Positions 49,915 to 60,134 of a stretch of 64,000 bases of DNA are shown one piece after another. Location: NCBI GenBank assembly GCA_902599335.1, contig CACKFA010000006.1:1-64000 (forward strand), given 5' to 3'. Numbering within the stretch: the first letter of the stretch is position 1; each line of letters opens with the position of its first letter. The position numbers and the translations under genes were made by a program. The notes under the pieces were generated by a model. It saw only the letters and a list, made by a program, of their open reading frames with translations. It did not search any database and had not been told where the DNA came from. Source of the stretch: an uncultured Pelagibacteraceae bacterium (GTDB lineage Bacteria > Pseudomonadota > Alphaproteobacteria > Pelagibacterales > Pelagibacteraceae).

Positions 49915-51017
49915 TAATTTACTCCTTTCACATAATTTTTTTTATAAAATGGTAATGCGCAAACATTTGCTGGATGTTTTTTTCCTCTTACCTCAAGCAA
50001 AATTTTAGTATCAACCTTTGAAAACTCTTTATCAACATAACCCATCGCTATAGGACCGTTTACACTTGGTCCAAACGTTCCACTAGTTATCTCACCAATT
50101 TGTTTATCTGTATCATCAAATATTTTTGTTTTTTCTCTTGCAATCAGTCTACCTTCAGGCTTAATCCCTACTCTTATTTTGCTTGCTCCATCTTGCATTT
50201 GGTTCATAATTTTTTTTGATCCAATAAAACCTCCATTAGATAATCTAGATTTTGAGATTGCCCATCTAAGGTTTGCCTCAACTGGTGTTTTATTAATATC
50301 TAATTCGTGACCATATAAACATAATCCAGCTTCTAATCTCAAGGTATCTCTTGCCCCAAGTCCTATAAGTTGTGCTCCCTTTTCTATTAAATTTTCAACG
50401 AATTTTTCCGCTTTATCGTTAGAAATTGAAATTTCAAACCCGTCTTCCCCTGTATAACCTGATCTTGTTACAAATAATTTTTGATTATCAGAATCAAACC
50501 AATTTCCTGTCATAAAACTTAGTTGATCAACCCCATTTATAATTGAGTTTAAAATTTCAACAGACTTAGGTCCTTGAATTGCTATTAAAGATCTATTGTT
50601 ATCTAAGTTCATTTTAAATTTTGAACCTAGTAAATTAGATAAAATCTCAAAATCTTTATCTTTGCATGCAGCATTTAAGATAATTAAATACCCCTCCTCT
50701 ATTTTAGTGATAATTAAGTCATCATAAATTCCAGCATCTTCATTCATTAAAAAACTATACTTAGAGCAGTTTTGTTTTAAATTTTTTAAATCTAATGGAA
50801 AAATTTTTTCTAATTCTTCTGTTAAACTTTCATCGCCATATATAAATAATTGACCCATATGAGATACATCAAATATTCCAGAATTAGATCTTGTGAATTT
50901 ATGTTCTTCAATAATGCCTTTGCTATACTGAATTGGCATTTCATAACCAGCGAATTCAACAAACTTAGCTTTGTTACTTTGATGAAGTTTATTTAGTGAT
51001 GTTTTTTTTATTTCCAT
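49914..51017 (-). CDS. gcvT: aminomethyltransferase
   Basis: [31 protein letters not shown]-like region, [16 protein letters not shown]. Confidence 0.96.
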   Translation of the reverse strand: MEIKKTSLNKLHQSNKAKFVEFAGYEMPIQYSKGIIEEHKFTRSNSGIFDVSHMGQLFIYGDESLTEELEKIFPLDLKNLKQNCSKYSFLMNEDAGIYDDLIITKIEEGYLIILNAACKDKDFEILSNLLGSKFKMNLDNNRSLIAIQGPKSVEILNSIINGVDQLSFMTGNWFDSDNQKLFVTRSGYTGEDGFEISISNDKAEKFVENLIEKGAQLIGLGARDTLRLEAGLCLYGHELDINKTPVEANLRWAISKSRLSNGGFIGSKKIMNQMQDGASKIRVGIKPEGRLIAREKTKIFDDTDKQIGEITSGTFGPSVNGPIAMGYVDKEFSKVDTKILLEVRGKKHPANVCALPFYKKNYVKGVN

Positions 51018-51026
51018 ATTAACTCT

Positions 51027-51175
51027 TCTTTGCCCCCTCTGTCTTGGTGCCTGAGAGATTTGCTCCTTCGGCGAGAATAATTCTCTTTCCAGAGTTAATA
51101 TGTACGGTCCTTTTGCCTGAGAGTTTCCGGGGTGGTTGCTCCTTCGGCGCTACAAAAGTAGTCTCTCCCGTAAAT
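51027..51175 (-). promoter_or_regulatory. tandem glycine riboswitch upstream of gcvT
   Basis: On minus strand two copies of GCCGAAGGAGCAA...CTCTCAGGCA(A/C)(A/C)A(A)GGACCG-like cores: CGCCGAAGGAGCAACCACCCCGGAAACTCTCAGGCAAAAGGACCG and CGCCGAAGGAGCAAATCTCTCAGGCACCAAGACAGAGG; ends just before the gcvT start. Confidence 0.93.
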
Positions 51176-51210
51176 AAATTTATAGCACATTTAAAATGTT
51201 TGTGTAAAAT

Positions 51211-52083
51211 TTATTTAGCTACCTTTTTGACAAGTAATGGAGACAAAAACTGTATAACTACTGCCGTTATAACTACGGCTCCCCCAAAAAGTACAGTAAG
51301 TGGTGGGTTTTCGTTTGCAAACATCCATGCCCACAAAGGTCCTAAGACAGCTTCAGTTAACATAATTATTCCAACAAATGCTGAAGGAGTTGATCTTGCT
51401 CCAATTGTTATAAGTATAAAACCAATTCCAACTTGAAAAAATCCCGCAACAAAACCTAAAAAAATATCATTCGTTGAAACAATAATACTTGGTGACATAA
51501 ATAAACCTATTAACGTTGCAAAAATTCCAGCAACCAATTGTAAAGGTATCATGTCGACTTTTGGATATTTTCTGACAATTAAAATTAAGATCGCAAACGA
51601 TATTGGCATAATAAATGCAACTAAGTTTCCAGTCATTTGACCTGGTGTTAGTGAGCTTCCTAACATTAAAATGATACCAACTACTGCTGTAATAATACAA
51701 GTTAATGTAATTTTTGAAATTTTTTCTTTTAAAAACACATAACCAAAAATTGCTAAAAACAAAGCTTGAGTTTGAATTATAAAGTTTGCATTAGCTACTG
51801 TTGTTTCATACATAGCAAATACATAGCTAGCAAATCCAATGGATAAAATTATACCTCCAAATAAACCTGGAATTCCAGATTTATAAACAGCACTGAAAAT
51901 TTTTCCTTTGTAAGTAAATATTAAAAAAATTGTAATTACTCCAATAAAGAAAAGTGATCTCCAAAATAATATTTGCCATAGTGTAGATCCATCAAAAGAC
52001 TTAACAATTAAACCTCCAAAACTTAATGCACAAGCTCCTAAAAAAACTAAAAAAGGACCTGGTATTTTTGATAAAAAATTCAT
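51211..52083 (-). CDS. EamA/DMT family transporter
   Basis: 10 TM pattern; stop/start contact with the pxpC gene. Confidence 0.85.
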   Translation of the reverse strand: MNFLSKIPGPFLVFLGACALSFGGLIVKSFDGSTLWQILFWRSLFFIGVITIFLIFTYKGKIFSAVYKSGIPGLFGGIILSIGFASYVFAMYETTVANANFIIQTQALFLAIFGYVFLKEKISKITLTCIITAVVGIILMLGSSLTPGQMTGNLVAFIMPISFAILILIVRKYPKVDMIPLQLVAGIFATLIGLFMSPSIIVSTNDIFLGFVAGFFQVGIGFILITIGARSTPSAFVGIIMLTEAVLGPLWAWMFANENPPLTVLFGGAVVITAVVIQFLSPLLVKKVAK

Positions 52084-53027
52084 TAAATTTGAGAAAGTAA
52101 ATTTTGAGTTTCCATTTCATATAGCTTAAAGAGAGTCTCTGCATCTGATAAATTAATCTCTTTAAATTTTATTTTTGATCCTGGTGCCATTTGTACTAAT
52201 CGGTCGTAATCAACACTAGCCACAACTCCAATTTTTGGATAACCACCAATAGTACCATGATCTGAAAGCATTATAATTGGATTTCCATCAGCTGGTACTT
52301 GAATTACACCTTTAATCAAACCCTCTGATTTTATGTTGGTATTAACGATATTCTCTATTTTAGGACCCTCAAGCCTCATACCCATTCTGTCTGAAAGTTT
52401 AGATACTGTGAATTCCTTTTCATAAAATATTTTTTTACCTTCTTCAGAAAAGTAATCAAAATTAGTACCTTTAATTACCCTTATGTTTTCTATTTTGGTA
52501 TTAATGTAATTAGTTTTTTTAATATCCTTATTTGAATTTATATTTTTAAGATTAATTCTTTGCCCTACATCTAATTTTTTTCCATTATTAGATCCAATAT
52601 TTGCTTTAGTGTTTATAGAACAACTATTCCATTGGAATTTTACATCGAACTCTCCACCTAATGCTAAATATCCATAAACTGATTTATTTGTAGATATGAT
52701 ATTTATCTCATCTCCATTTTCAATTTGATAACTTTCGTAACATTTACCCTCAATTTCAGTATCTTTTTTTTTAATTGAAAAAATTACATCTCCAGTGATG
52801 GCACAATTAATTTTTTCTCCGGAATATTTTATATGAGGACCTTGATATGCAAACTCTATGACTGCAGAGTCTAAATTATTGTTAACGAGTTTGTTAGCTA
52901 TAAGATGATTTCTATTATCCATAGCACCACTAAAAGGAATACCAATATGATAAAGATGATCCCTACCTTTATCTTGAAAGGTAGTATTAATTCCAGGTCT
53001 GATTATATCTAGATAATTACTACTCAT
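52083..53027 (-). CDS. pxpC: 5-oxoprolinase subunit C (biotin-dependent-carboxylase-like/KipA family)
   Basis: RPGINTTFQDKGRDHLYHIGIPFSGAMD, SDRMGMRLEGP, PADGNPIIMLSDHGTIGGYPKI. Confidence 0.92.
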   Translation of the reverse strand: MSSNYLDIIRPGINTTFQDKGRDHLYHIGIPFSGAMDNRNHLIANKLVNNNLDSAVIEFAYQGPHIKYSGEKINCAITGDVIFSIKKKDTEIEGKCYESYQIENGDEINIISTNKSVYGYLALGGEFDVKFQWNSCSINTKANIGSNNGKKLDVGQRINLKNINSNKDIKKTNYINTKIENIRVIKGTNFDYFSEEGKKIFYEKEFTVSKLSDRMGMRLEGPKIENIVNTNIKSEGLIKGVIQVPADGNPIIMLSDHGTIGGYPKIGVVASVDYDRLVQMAPGSKIKFKEINLSDAETLFKLYEMETQNLLSQI

Positions 53028-53694
53028 TATAATTTTTATACTGATCTAAAGTAATTTCCTTGAAAACTACTGTATCTCCTGGGTTAATTAGATTTGGTTT
53101 GTCTTCTTTTGAACTATCAAAAACATCTAAAGGAGTATTTCCCAAAATATTCCATCCACCTGGACTTTCAAATGTATAAATGTTTGCAAATTGCTCAGTT
53201 AATGCAACTGATCCTTTCGGCACTTTTACTCTTGGGGTTTCTAAACGTTGAGCTCGCATATTCTCATCTAAGTCACCAAGAAAAGGCATGCCAGCAATAA
53301 ACCCTGTCATATAACAAAAATATTCCTTATTTAAAAAATTCTCTAAAATTTTTTCTCTACTTAATTTTAATATTTCTTCCAATCTTTTAATATCCATTGA
53401 AAAATTTTCATGACAACAAACTGGTATTTCTAATTTTTTAGAATTTATATCTATTGAGTCTTCAACATTTATATTTTCAACAAAACTTTTTACTTCTTTA
53501 AAATTTGTTTTTTTTAGATCATAAGAAATAATTAATTTATTATAAGAAGGTGTTAAATTATTTATCCCTTCAAATTTTTTTTCTTTAATAGTTTTAAAAT
53601 ATTTTATAACTTGTGAATTAATTGATTTATTTACTTCATTACCAAAATCACAGTACAAAGCTGCGTCACCAAGATTTGATATATTTTTTATCAT
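53020..53694 (-). CDS. pxpB: 5-oxoprolinase subunit B (KipI family)
   Basis: IPVCCHENFSMD, GFIAGMPFLGDLDENMRAQRLETPRVKVPKGSVA, ESPGGWNILGNTPLDVFD. Confidence 0.92.
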   Translation of the reverse strand: MIKNISNLGDAALYCDFGNEVNKSINSQVIKYFKTIKEKKFEGINNLTPSYNKLIISYDLKKTNFKEVKSFVENINVEDSIDINSKKLEIPVCCHENFSMDIKRLEEILKLSREKILENFLNKEYFCYMTGFIAGMPFLGDLDENMRAQRLETPRVKVPKGSVALTEQFANIYTFESPGGWNILGNTPLDVFDSSKEDKPNLINPGDTVVFKEITLDQYKNYNE

Positions 53695-53721
53695 GTCATG
53701 TTATACTTAACATTAGAGACT

Positions 53722-54495
53722 ATGGAAATTAATATAAATTGTGATTTAGGTGAAAAATCAAAACATCATTCAAATAAGTATGATCCTGATTTACTAGAAA
53801 TAGTTAATTCTGCAAATGTCGCATGTGGTTATCATGCTGGTGATGATGAATCGATGAACCAAGTAGTTCAAATTTCAAAAAAAAATGGTGTCAGTATTGG
53901 AGCGCATCCTTCATTTAATGACCCTGAAAATTTTGGAAGGCAAAGAATGAATCTTCCACCTAATGATGTAAGAGTATTGATTATTGATCAATATGAAATT
54001 CTTCAAAAAATTGCTCAAGATCATGGAGAGAATGTTACACACATAAAACCACATGGTGCTTTAAATAATATGGCTTGTGAGGATATAGATTTAGCTACTA
54101 CTTTAGCAAAAGCTATAAACGAAATTAGTAAAGATTTAATTTATTTGGTTCCTACAGGATCTAAAATGGAAAAAGCAGCCAAAAAACTAAACATGCGTAT
54201 AGCTTGTGAAATTTTTGCAGATAGAAATTATGAGGATGATGGCAATTTAGTTTCTAGAAAAAAACCACACGCTCTTATTACTGATCCAGAAGAAGCTAAA
54301 AAACACGTATTAAATATGGTAAAAAATCAGTCACTTAATTGTCACAGTGGAAAGCAGATACCTTGTGAAATAGACTCTGTGTGCATACATGGGGATAATG
54401 CTAGTTCGCTTGCTACTGCAAAATCTATAAAAAAAAATTTAATAGATAACGGACTAACTTTAAAACCTTTAACTGAAATGGAGAAATTTAGATAA
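53722..54495 (+). CDS. pxpA: 5-oxoprolinase subunit A (LamB/YcsF family)
   Basis: MEININCDLGE...NVACGYHAGDDE; ATG at 53722 preferred over track start 53698. Confidence 0.92.
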   Translation: MEININCDLGEKSKHHSNKYDPDLLEIVNSANVACGYHAGDDESMNQVVQISKKNGVSIGAHPSFNDPENFGRQRMNLPPNDVRVLIIDQYEILQKIAQDHGENVTHIKPHGALNNMACEDIDLATTLAKAINEISKDLIYLVPTGSKMEKAAKKLNMRIACEIFADRNYEDDGNLVSRKKPHALITDPEEAKKHVLNMVKNQSLNCHSGKQIPCEIDSVCIHGDNASSLATAKSIKKNLIDNGLTLKPLTEMEKFR

Positions 54496-54986
54496 TGATA
54501 AAAAATACATTAATCACTTTTTTTTTATTAATTCTTTTATCTACTAATTCATATTCTGCAGGTACTAGCTCTGGTTCAGACTCCAGTAGTACTAACAACT
54601 ACAGTAAAGCTGTAAAATTAGTAAAAGCAGCAAAAAAATATGAAAATGACGGTAAAGTAGAGAAAGCAAATAAGAGATATATGAAAGCTTTAAAACTTTT
54701 AATTAAATCAAACAAAAGCAAACCAAATAAAGCAGATACATTAAACTACTTAGGTTTTACAACAAGGAAGCTTGGAGATTTCGAAACTGGAGAAAAATAT
54801 TATCTTCAAGGTCTTGCAATTGAACCAAATCATATAGGTATTAATGAGTATTTAGGAGAGCTTTATGTTGCAACAAATAGAATTGATTTAGCTAATGAAA
54901 GATTAAAAATTCTGGAAAGTTGTAACTGTAAAGAATACGAAAGTTTAAAACAAATAATTGCTGGCACAAAAAAATCAAAATATTAG
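54495..54986 (+). CDS. exported TPR-repeat protein
   Basis: Signal-like N-terminus; TLNYLGFTTRKLGDFETGEKYYLQGLAIEPNHIGINEYLGELYV. Confidence 0.75.
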   Translation: MIKNTLITFFLLILLSTNSYSAGTSSGSDSSSTNNYSKAVKLVKAAKKYENDGKVEKANKRYMKALKLLIKSNKSKPNKADTLNYLGFTTRKLGDFETGEKYYLQGLAIEPNHIGINEYLGELYVATNRIDLANERLKILESCNCKEYESLKQIIAGTKKSKY

Positions 54987-56293
54987 TTAATGTTTTGAAC
55001 CATTTGTTCTGGCATCCATAAAGCTATCTCTGGAAAGATAACAACAAGAATTACTGCAAGGATCATTAACATAAATAATGGGAATGCGCTCCTTGCAATA
55101 AATCCCATATCTTTATTAGCCATTCCTTGCAAAACAAATAAATTAAATCCTACGGGTGGTGTGATTTGAGCCATCTCAACTACAATAACTAAAAATATTC
55201 CAAACCAAATCATGTCAAAACCAGCCTGTCTAATCATTGGTTCGATGATTGCCATTGTTAATACTACTGCTGAAATTCCATCAAGAAACATTCCAAGAAT
55301 AATATAAAAAATCATTAATACAAAAATTAATACATAAGGTGATAGCTCCATATTTTGTATCCAGATAGCTAGATTTCTTGGAAGACCAGTAAATCCCATA
55401 GCTAGTGATAAGAATGTAGAGCCAGCTAAAATAAAAGCAATCATACAAGATGTTTTAGTTGCTCCTAATAATGATTGTTTAAATGTTTCAATGGTTAAGC
55501 TTTTTTGAAAGTAAGATAAAATTAAAGCCCCTACTACACCTAAAGAAGCAGCCTCAGTTGCTGTTGCAACTCCAGTGTATATTGATCCAATCACAGCTGA
55601 TATTAAAATAATTACTGGTAATAATTGTTTTGATTTTCTTATTTTTTCTATAAAGGAAAAACTTTCTACATATTTTGGCATACTTTTTTTATTTATTAAA
55701 GACCAAATCATCACGTAGGACATAAATATAAGTGCAATCATTATTCCTGGAATAATTCCAGCAATAAATAGCTTTGCTATAGACTCTTGAACAGTTACTC
55801 CATAAATTATTAATATTATTGAAGGGGGAATAAGAAGTCCTAAAGTTCCTGAGCCTGCTAGACTACCTAACAAAATTTTTTCTGGATATTTTCTTTTTCT
55901 TAGTTCTGGGATAGACATCTTACCTACTGTTGCAACGGTTGCAGCAGAAGAGCCAGAAATTGCTGCAAAAAGTGCACAACCAACAACATTTACATGAATT
56001 AATCCACCAGGTAATTTTTGCATCCATGGTGATAGTCCAGCAAATAAATTTTCAGATAACTTTGTCCTAAATAATATTTCACCCATCCAAACAAACAAGG
56101 GTAAAGCTGTTAATGTCCATGATGATGAGGTTCCCCATATTGTAGTTGCCATGGCATCGCCTACTGGTCTTGTAGTAAATAACATCATTCCAATTGTCGA
56201 AACTCCTATCATACTTATTGCTACCCAGACGCCAGATCCAAGAAAAAATAAAAGTACACTTATAAAAAATATTATGAGAAATATTTCAGTCAT
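54983..56293 (-). CDS. dctM: TRAP transporter large permease (DctM)
   Basis: SGSSAATVATVGKMSIPELRKRKYP, GSLAGSGTLGLLIPPS, ITPPVGFNLFVLQG. Confidence 0.93.
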   Translation of the reverse strand: MTEIFLIIFFISVLLFFLGSGVWVAISMIGVSTIGMMLFTTRPVGDAMATTIWGTSSSWTLTALPLFVWMGEILFRTKLSENLFAGLSPWMQKLPGGLIHVNVVGCALFAAISGSSAATVATVGKMSIPELRKRKYPEKILLGSLAGSGTLGLLIPPSIILIIYGVTVQESIAKLFIAGIIPGIMIALIFMSYVMIWSLINKKSMPKYVESFSFIEKIRKSKQLLPVIILISAVIGSIYTGVATATEAASLGVVGALILSYFQKSLTIETFKQSLLGATKTSCMIAFILAGSTFLSLAMGFTGLPRNLAIWIQNMELSPYVLIFVLMIFYIILGMFLDGISAVVLTMAIIEPMIRQAGFDMIWFGIFLVIVVEMAQITPPVGFNLFVLQGMANKDMGFIARSAFPLFMLMILAVILVVIFPEIALWMPEQMVQNIN

Positions 56294-56774
56294 TCTTACT
56301 TAAAATTGTTAAAATAAATTTATGTAAAACAGCTATAAAAAAAATTAATGATCCGATAGCAACACTAGTTTGAGGTATCCAAATTAAGATCTCATCTGCA
56401 CCTTCGCTTCTCTCTTGAAAGTCATAAGAGATTAATAACATTTTCCATAAGTAAAAAGACAAATAACCTGAAAAAATTGTTGCTACCATCAGACACCATA
56501 TTTCTAAAAATCTCTTATAAGATGAAGAGGCTTTTTCTAAAAAAAGAGTAATTCGAATATGTCCACCCTCAACAAAAGTAAAAGCTAAAGCATAAAAAGA
56601 GGCTGCAGCCATGCAGTAGCCTGAGTACTCAGCTAAACCCCTTATGTAAAAACCAAAAATCCTTGAGGAAATTCCAATTAAAATAAAAACCGCAACAAGT
56701 ATTAAGAAAAAAGCAGCTAAATATCCTGAAAATTTATAAAGTTTATTTAGATTATTGTTTATTGATTGAAACAT
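56286..56774 (-). CDS. dctQ: TRAP transporter small permease (DctQ)
   Basis: 4 TM, EGGHIRITLFLEKASSSYKRFLEI. Confidence 0.88.
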   Translation of the reverse strand: MFQSINNNLNKLYKFSGYLAAFFLILVAVFILIGISSRIFGFYIRGLAEYSGYCMAAASFYALAFTFVEGGHIRITLFLEKASSSYKRFLEIWCLMVATIFSGYLSFYLWKMLLISYDFQERSEGADEILIWIPQTSVAIGSLIFFIAVLHKFILTILSKND

Positions 56775-56779
56775 TTAGT

Positions 56780-56815
56780 AAAAAGGCCAACTTACTACAA
56801 GTTGGCCTTTTTTTT
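56780..56815. terminator. bidirectional intrinsic-terminator-like hairpin in the TRAP operon
   Basis: AAAAAGGCCAACTT-ACTAC-AAGTTGGCCTTTTTTTT, A and T tracts on both sides. Confidence 0.85.
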
Positions 56816-56823
56816 AAGACTAT

Positions 56824-57795
56824 TTATTTGTAAGCAGATAAAACTGCAGCACCTCTGTCTCCAGCTTTTGCTTTCCATTCTTCAGACATTGTTGCTCCAA
56901 CTTTTTCAAAATGTTTTTTCAAAGCTGAATTAACTTCGCCTACTTCCATTCCAGCATCTGCTAAAGCTTTCTTGTCTCCAGTATTACCTTGTTTAGATAA
57001 TTCCCAACCCTTTTCTTCAGCAATTGCTGCTTGGTTCATTACTAGATCTTGAGTTGCTTTATCAAGTTTATTCCAAGCTGCTTTATTAGCTATGATCATA
57101 TTTTTTGGAAACCATGCTGCTATATCATAAAAATATTTAACACCATTTTCCCAAATCTTGCTATTTTTTCCAGTTGTAGGAGAAGTAATCATACTTTCAA
57201 CGGCACCTGTAGAAAATGCTTGGCTAATTTCAGCTGCTTCAATTTTAGTTGGCGCCATTCCTGTTAACTCCGCAATTCTAATTGTTGCAGAGTTGTATGC
57301 TCTAAATTTTAATCCATTTAGATCACCAACTTTTTTAATTTGCTTTTTACTGTAAAGTCCTTGAGCAGGCCATGGTACTGCATAAAGAAATACCAATCCT
57401 TTTTCATCGAGACTCTTAACAATATATGGCTTTGAAGCTTCATATAATTTCATAGCATCATCATAAGTAGTTGCTAGGAAAGGTAATGAGTCAATTTCAT
57501 ATAAAGGATCTTCTTTTCCAAGAGCAGACATAAATCTTTCACCAATAGGTGCTTGACCTGTTCTTACAGCTCTGAAAATTTCACCACCTTTAAATAATGA
57601 ACCACCTGGGTGAGTAACAATTGTAAGTTTTCCACCACTTTTTTCAGTTACATTCTTTGCAAATTCTGTTGCATTAGCAGAATGAAAGTTTCCAGCACCA
57701 TAAGCTAGTGCCATATCCCATTTTTCAGCTAAAGAAACGTTTGCAAATAATAATACTGAAGTAATTATAGATATAAATAATTTGAATAATTTCAT
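56824..57795 (-). CDS. dctP: TRAP transporter substrate-binding protein (DctP family)
   Basis: Signal peptide; LNGLKFRAYNSATIRIAELTGMAPTKIEAAEISQAFSTGAVESMITSP. Confidence 0.9.
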   Translation of the reverse strand: MKLFKLFISIITSVLLFANVSLAEKWDMALAYGAGNFHSANATEFAKNVTEKSGGKLTIVTHPGGSLFKGGEIFRAVRTGQAPIGERFMSALGKEDPLYEIDSLPFLATTYDDAMKLYEASKPYIVKSLDEKGLVFLYAVPWPAQGLYSKKQIKKVGDLNGLKFRAYNSATIRIAELTGMAPTKIEAAEISQAFSTGAVESMITSPTTGKNSKIWENGVKYFYDIAAWFPKNMIIANKAAWNKLDKATQDLVMNQAAIAEEKGWELSKQGNTGDKKALADAGMEVGEVNSALKKHFEKVGATMSEEWKAKAGDRGAAVLSAYK

Positions 57796-57906
57796 CTATC
57801 CTCCTTTTTAAAATTAACATTTAATTATCTCTTAGAGGTTAAATCAATAAAATTATCATTATGGTCTCATTGAAAAATTGTCAGATTATACTATTATAAT
57901 GTTATC

Positions 57907-58518
57907 TTGATTGAAGAGCTCATAATTTTAACCAATATAATTTTTATCACAATTATATTAACAGCAGATAATGCAGTAATAGTTGGGTCTATTGCTTCAA
58001 ATTTTGTTCCAAAAAATAGAAAACAAATAATTCTTTGGGGTGTAATTGGAGCCTTTGTTTTTAAAATTTTTTTTGCAATTTTTGCGACTTTTTTATTTGA
58101 ATTTTATTTCATTAAGATTTTAGGTGGTTTGTTATTAATTTGGATTGTAAATGATTTAAGGAAAGATTTACTAGACATCAAAAAAGTAAAACCCACTACT
58201 AAAAAAGGTAAAGAGCCTTCATTCATTAGTAGCATTGGAAAAGTTTTATTTGCAGATATCATGATTAGTTTTGATAATGTCATTGGTGTAGTTGCAGCAG
58301 CAAAAGGATATTTTGGATTTATGATATTTGGTCTTATGCTATCAGTTGTTTTGACTGGTGCTTTAGCTACATATATGGCTAATTATATTCAAAGACATAT
58401 TTGGATAGCTTATATCGGCTTAGTATTTATCTTAATCGTTGGTCTACAATTGGTAATTGGTGGATTGGTTGATCTTGAAATATTAAATATTAATGAAGAA
58501 TTTAAAAAATACTTTTAA
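57907..58518 (+). CDS. TerC/YjbE-family integral membrane protein, TTG start in track
   Basis: TADNAVIVGSIASNFVP, ADIMISFDNVIGVVAAAKG. Confidence 0.85.
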   Translation: MIEELIILTNIIFITIILTADNAVIVGSIASNFVPKNRKQIILWGVIGAFVFKIFFAIFATFLFEFYFIKILGGLLLIWIVNDLRKDLLDIKKVKPTTKKGKEPSFISSIGKVLFADIMISFDNVIGVVAAAKGYFGFMIFGLMLSVVLTGALATYMANYIQRHIWIAYIGLVFILIVGLQLVIGGLVDLEILNINEEFKKYF

Positions 58519-59289
58519 TTAAAAAGAATTTTTTTTATTAGGAAATTTAATTTTTCTAACTTCTTTTGAATAATTTGAAACAGCTTTAGAAATCTCATTT
58601 CTAATATTGGCATATTTTTTTACAAATTTGTAATTCATTGGATTTAAGCCAATTAAATCATCAAAAACTAATATTTGACCATCACAATGTTTAGAAGCTC
58701 CAATACCAATAGTTGGTACTTTTAAATTTTGTGTGACAAGTTTTGCTAAAGAAGTTTCAACACATTCCAAAACAATTGAAAATACTCCAGCTTTTTCCAG
58801 TAATTGTGAGTCTCTTATAATTTTATCTCTCTCAAACTTTTTTTTGCCTTTAAATTTGAAAGTTTTATCTGACTGAGGAAGTAACCCCAAATGACCCATA
58901 ACTGGAATTTTATTTTTAACTAAAGTTTTGACTGTTCCATAAATTTTTTTTCCACCTTCTAATTTTACTCCATCACATTTAGTTTTTTTCATTATCTGTT
59001 TTGCATTTTTCAAAGCTTCTTTAGGATTTCGATAGGTGTTATGTGGCATATCAACAATCATTAAACTTTTTTTTATACCCATTCTGACACTTTTAGAATG
59101 TTCAATCATTGTATTCAAAGTTACTTCTTTAGTAGATTTATAATTATACAAAACAGATCCAAGAGAATCTCCAACAAGTATAATATCGCAATAATTATCT
59201 AAAATAGATGCAACATTTTTTGAATAGGCAGTTAGACTAACTATTTTTGACTTATTTTTTTTTGAAATAAATTTTTTAATTTTACTCAT
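58519..59289 (-). CDS. panB: 3-methyl-2-oxobutanoate hydroxymethyltransferase
   Basis: ILVGDSLGSVLYNYKSTKEVTLNTMIEH, DGVKLEGG, VMGHLGLLPQ. Confidence 0.93.
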   Translation of the reverse strand: MSKIKKFISKKNKSKIVSLTAYSKNVASILDNYCDIILVGDSLGSVLYNYKSTKEVTLNTMIEHSKSVRMGIKKSLMIVDMPHNTYRNPKEALKNAKQIMKKTKCDGVKLEGGKKIYGTVKTLVKNKIPVMGHLGLLPQSDKTFKFKGKKKFERDKIIRDSQLLEKAGVFSIVLECVETSLAKLVTQNLKVPTIGIGASKHCDGQILVFDDLIGLNPMNYKFVKKYANIRNEISKAVSNYSKEVRKIKFPNKKNSF

Positions 59290-59683
59290 TTATAAATTCT
59301 TGGCTCTTATAAGCTTTCAAAAGCTTTTTAGATATAGATAGTTTCTTTGCAATAGGAGATTTTTCGTCAATAATTCTCCAGAAAGGAAGTTTTGGTTTTT
59401 TAGTTTTTTTTTTAATTTGTTCCTCTAATGATGCCTCTATAGCAATTCTTAAAAAAATCCCTGTAGATACTGGGCACGTTTTGTTAGCTTTGGCTTTTTT
59501 AGCTAAAGCTTCTCTCATTTCAATAACTGTTTTTTTTTTACCTTTAGGAATTTTATGAATATATTTTGCTATTGAACTTGGAGATGAAACTAACATCGTT
59601 TCACCTTTCTTAATATCTGCAAAATTGAAATTTAATTGTTTAATTTTTTCCTTGTATGGTTTGTTAAACTTAGCAATCCACAT
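59282..59683 (-). CDS. MGMT-like winged-helix domain protein
   Basis: MLVSSPSSIAKYIHKIPKGKKKTVIEMREALAKK, CPVSTGIFLRIAIEAS, PFWRIID. Confidence 0.55.
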   Translation of the reverse strand: MWIAKFNKPYKEKIKQLNFNFADIKKGETMLVSSPSSIAKYIHKIPKGKKKTVIEMREALAKKAKANKTCPVSTGIFLRIAIEASLEEQIKKKTKKPKLPFWRIIDEKSPIAKKLSISKKLLKAYKSQEFINE

Positions 59684-59693
59684 TAGAAAAATA

Positions 59694-60113
59694 TTACCAG
59701 ATACCAGTATTCTCCATTGAGGACCAAGGTTCTTGAGGATCTAAATATCCATCTTGAAGTAATTCTATTGAAATTTTATCCGGTGATCTAACAAAAGCCA
59801 TATGACCGTCTCGTGGCGGTCTATTGATAGTATAACCCATGTCCATAAGTTTTTGGCATGTTTCATAAACATTATCTACTCTATAAGCTAGATGACCAAA
59901 GTTTCTTGATCCCTCACCTAGATCATCACCATCCCAATTATATGTTAATTCAATCTCTGCATTTTTGTCATTTGGTGGGGCAAGAAAAATTAAAGTGTAT
60001 CTTCCTTTTTCACTATCTTTTCTTCTTGTTTCTTTAAGTCCAAGACCTTCACAAAAAAACCTTAGAGATGCATCAACATCACTAATTCTAATCATCGTAT
60101 GTAAATATTTCAT
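59694..60113 (-). CDS. gloA: lactoylglutathione lyase (VOC family)
   Basis: MKYLHTMIRISDVDASLRFFCEGLGLKETRR, GSRNFGHLAYRVD. Confidence 0.88.
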   Translation of the reverse strand: MKYLHTMIRISDVDASLRFFCEGLGLKETRRKDSEKGRYTLIFLAPPNDKNAEIELTYNWDGDDLGEGSRNFGHLAYRVDNVYETCQKLMDMGYTINRPPRDGHMAFVRSPDKISIELLQDGYLDPQEPWSSMENTGIW

Positions 60114-60134
60114 ATCAATATTTATAGTTAAAAA

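Noticed and set aside
51044-51436. 130-aa plus-strand ORF upstream of gcvT
   Set aside because: Lies antisense to the glycine riboswitch and the EamA gene; composition reflects those features, not a real protein.
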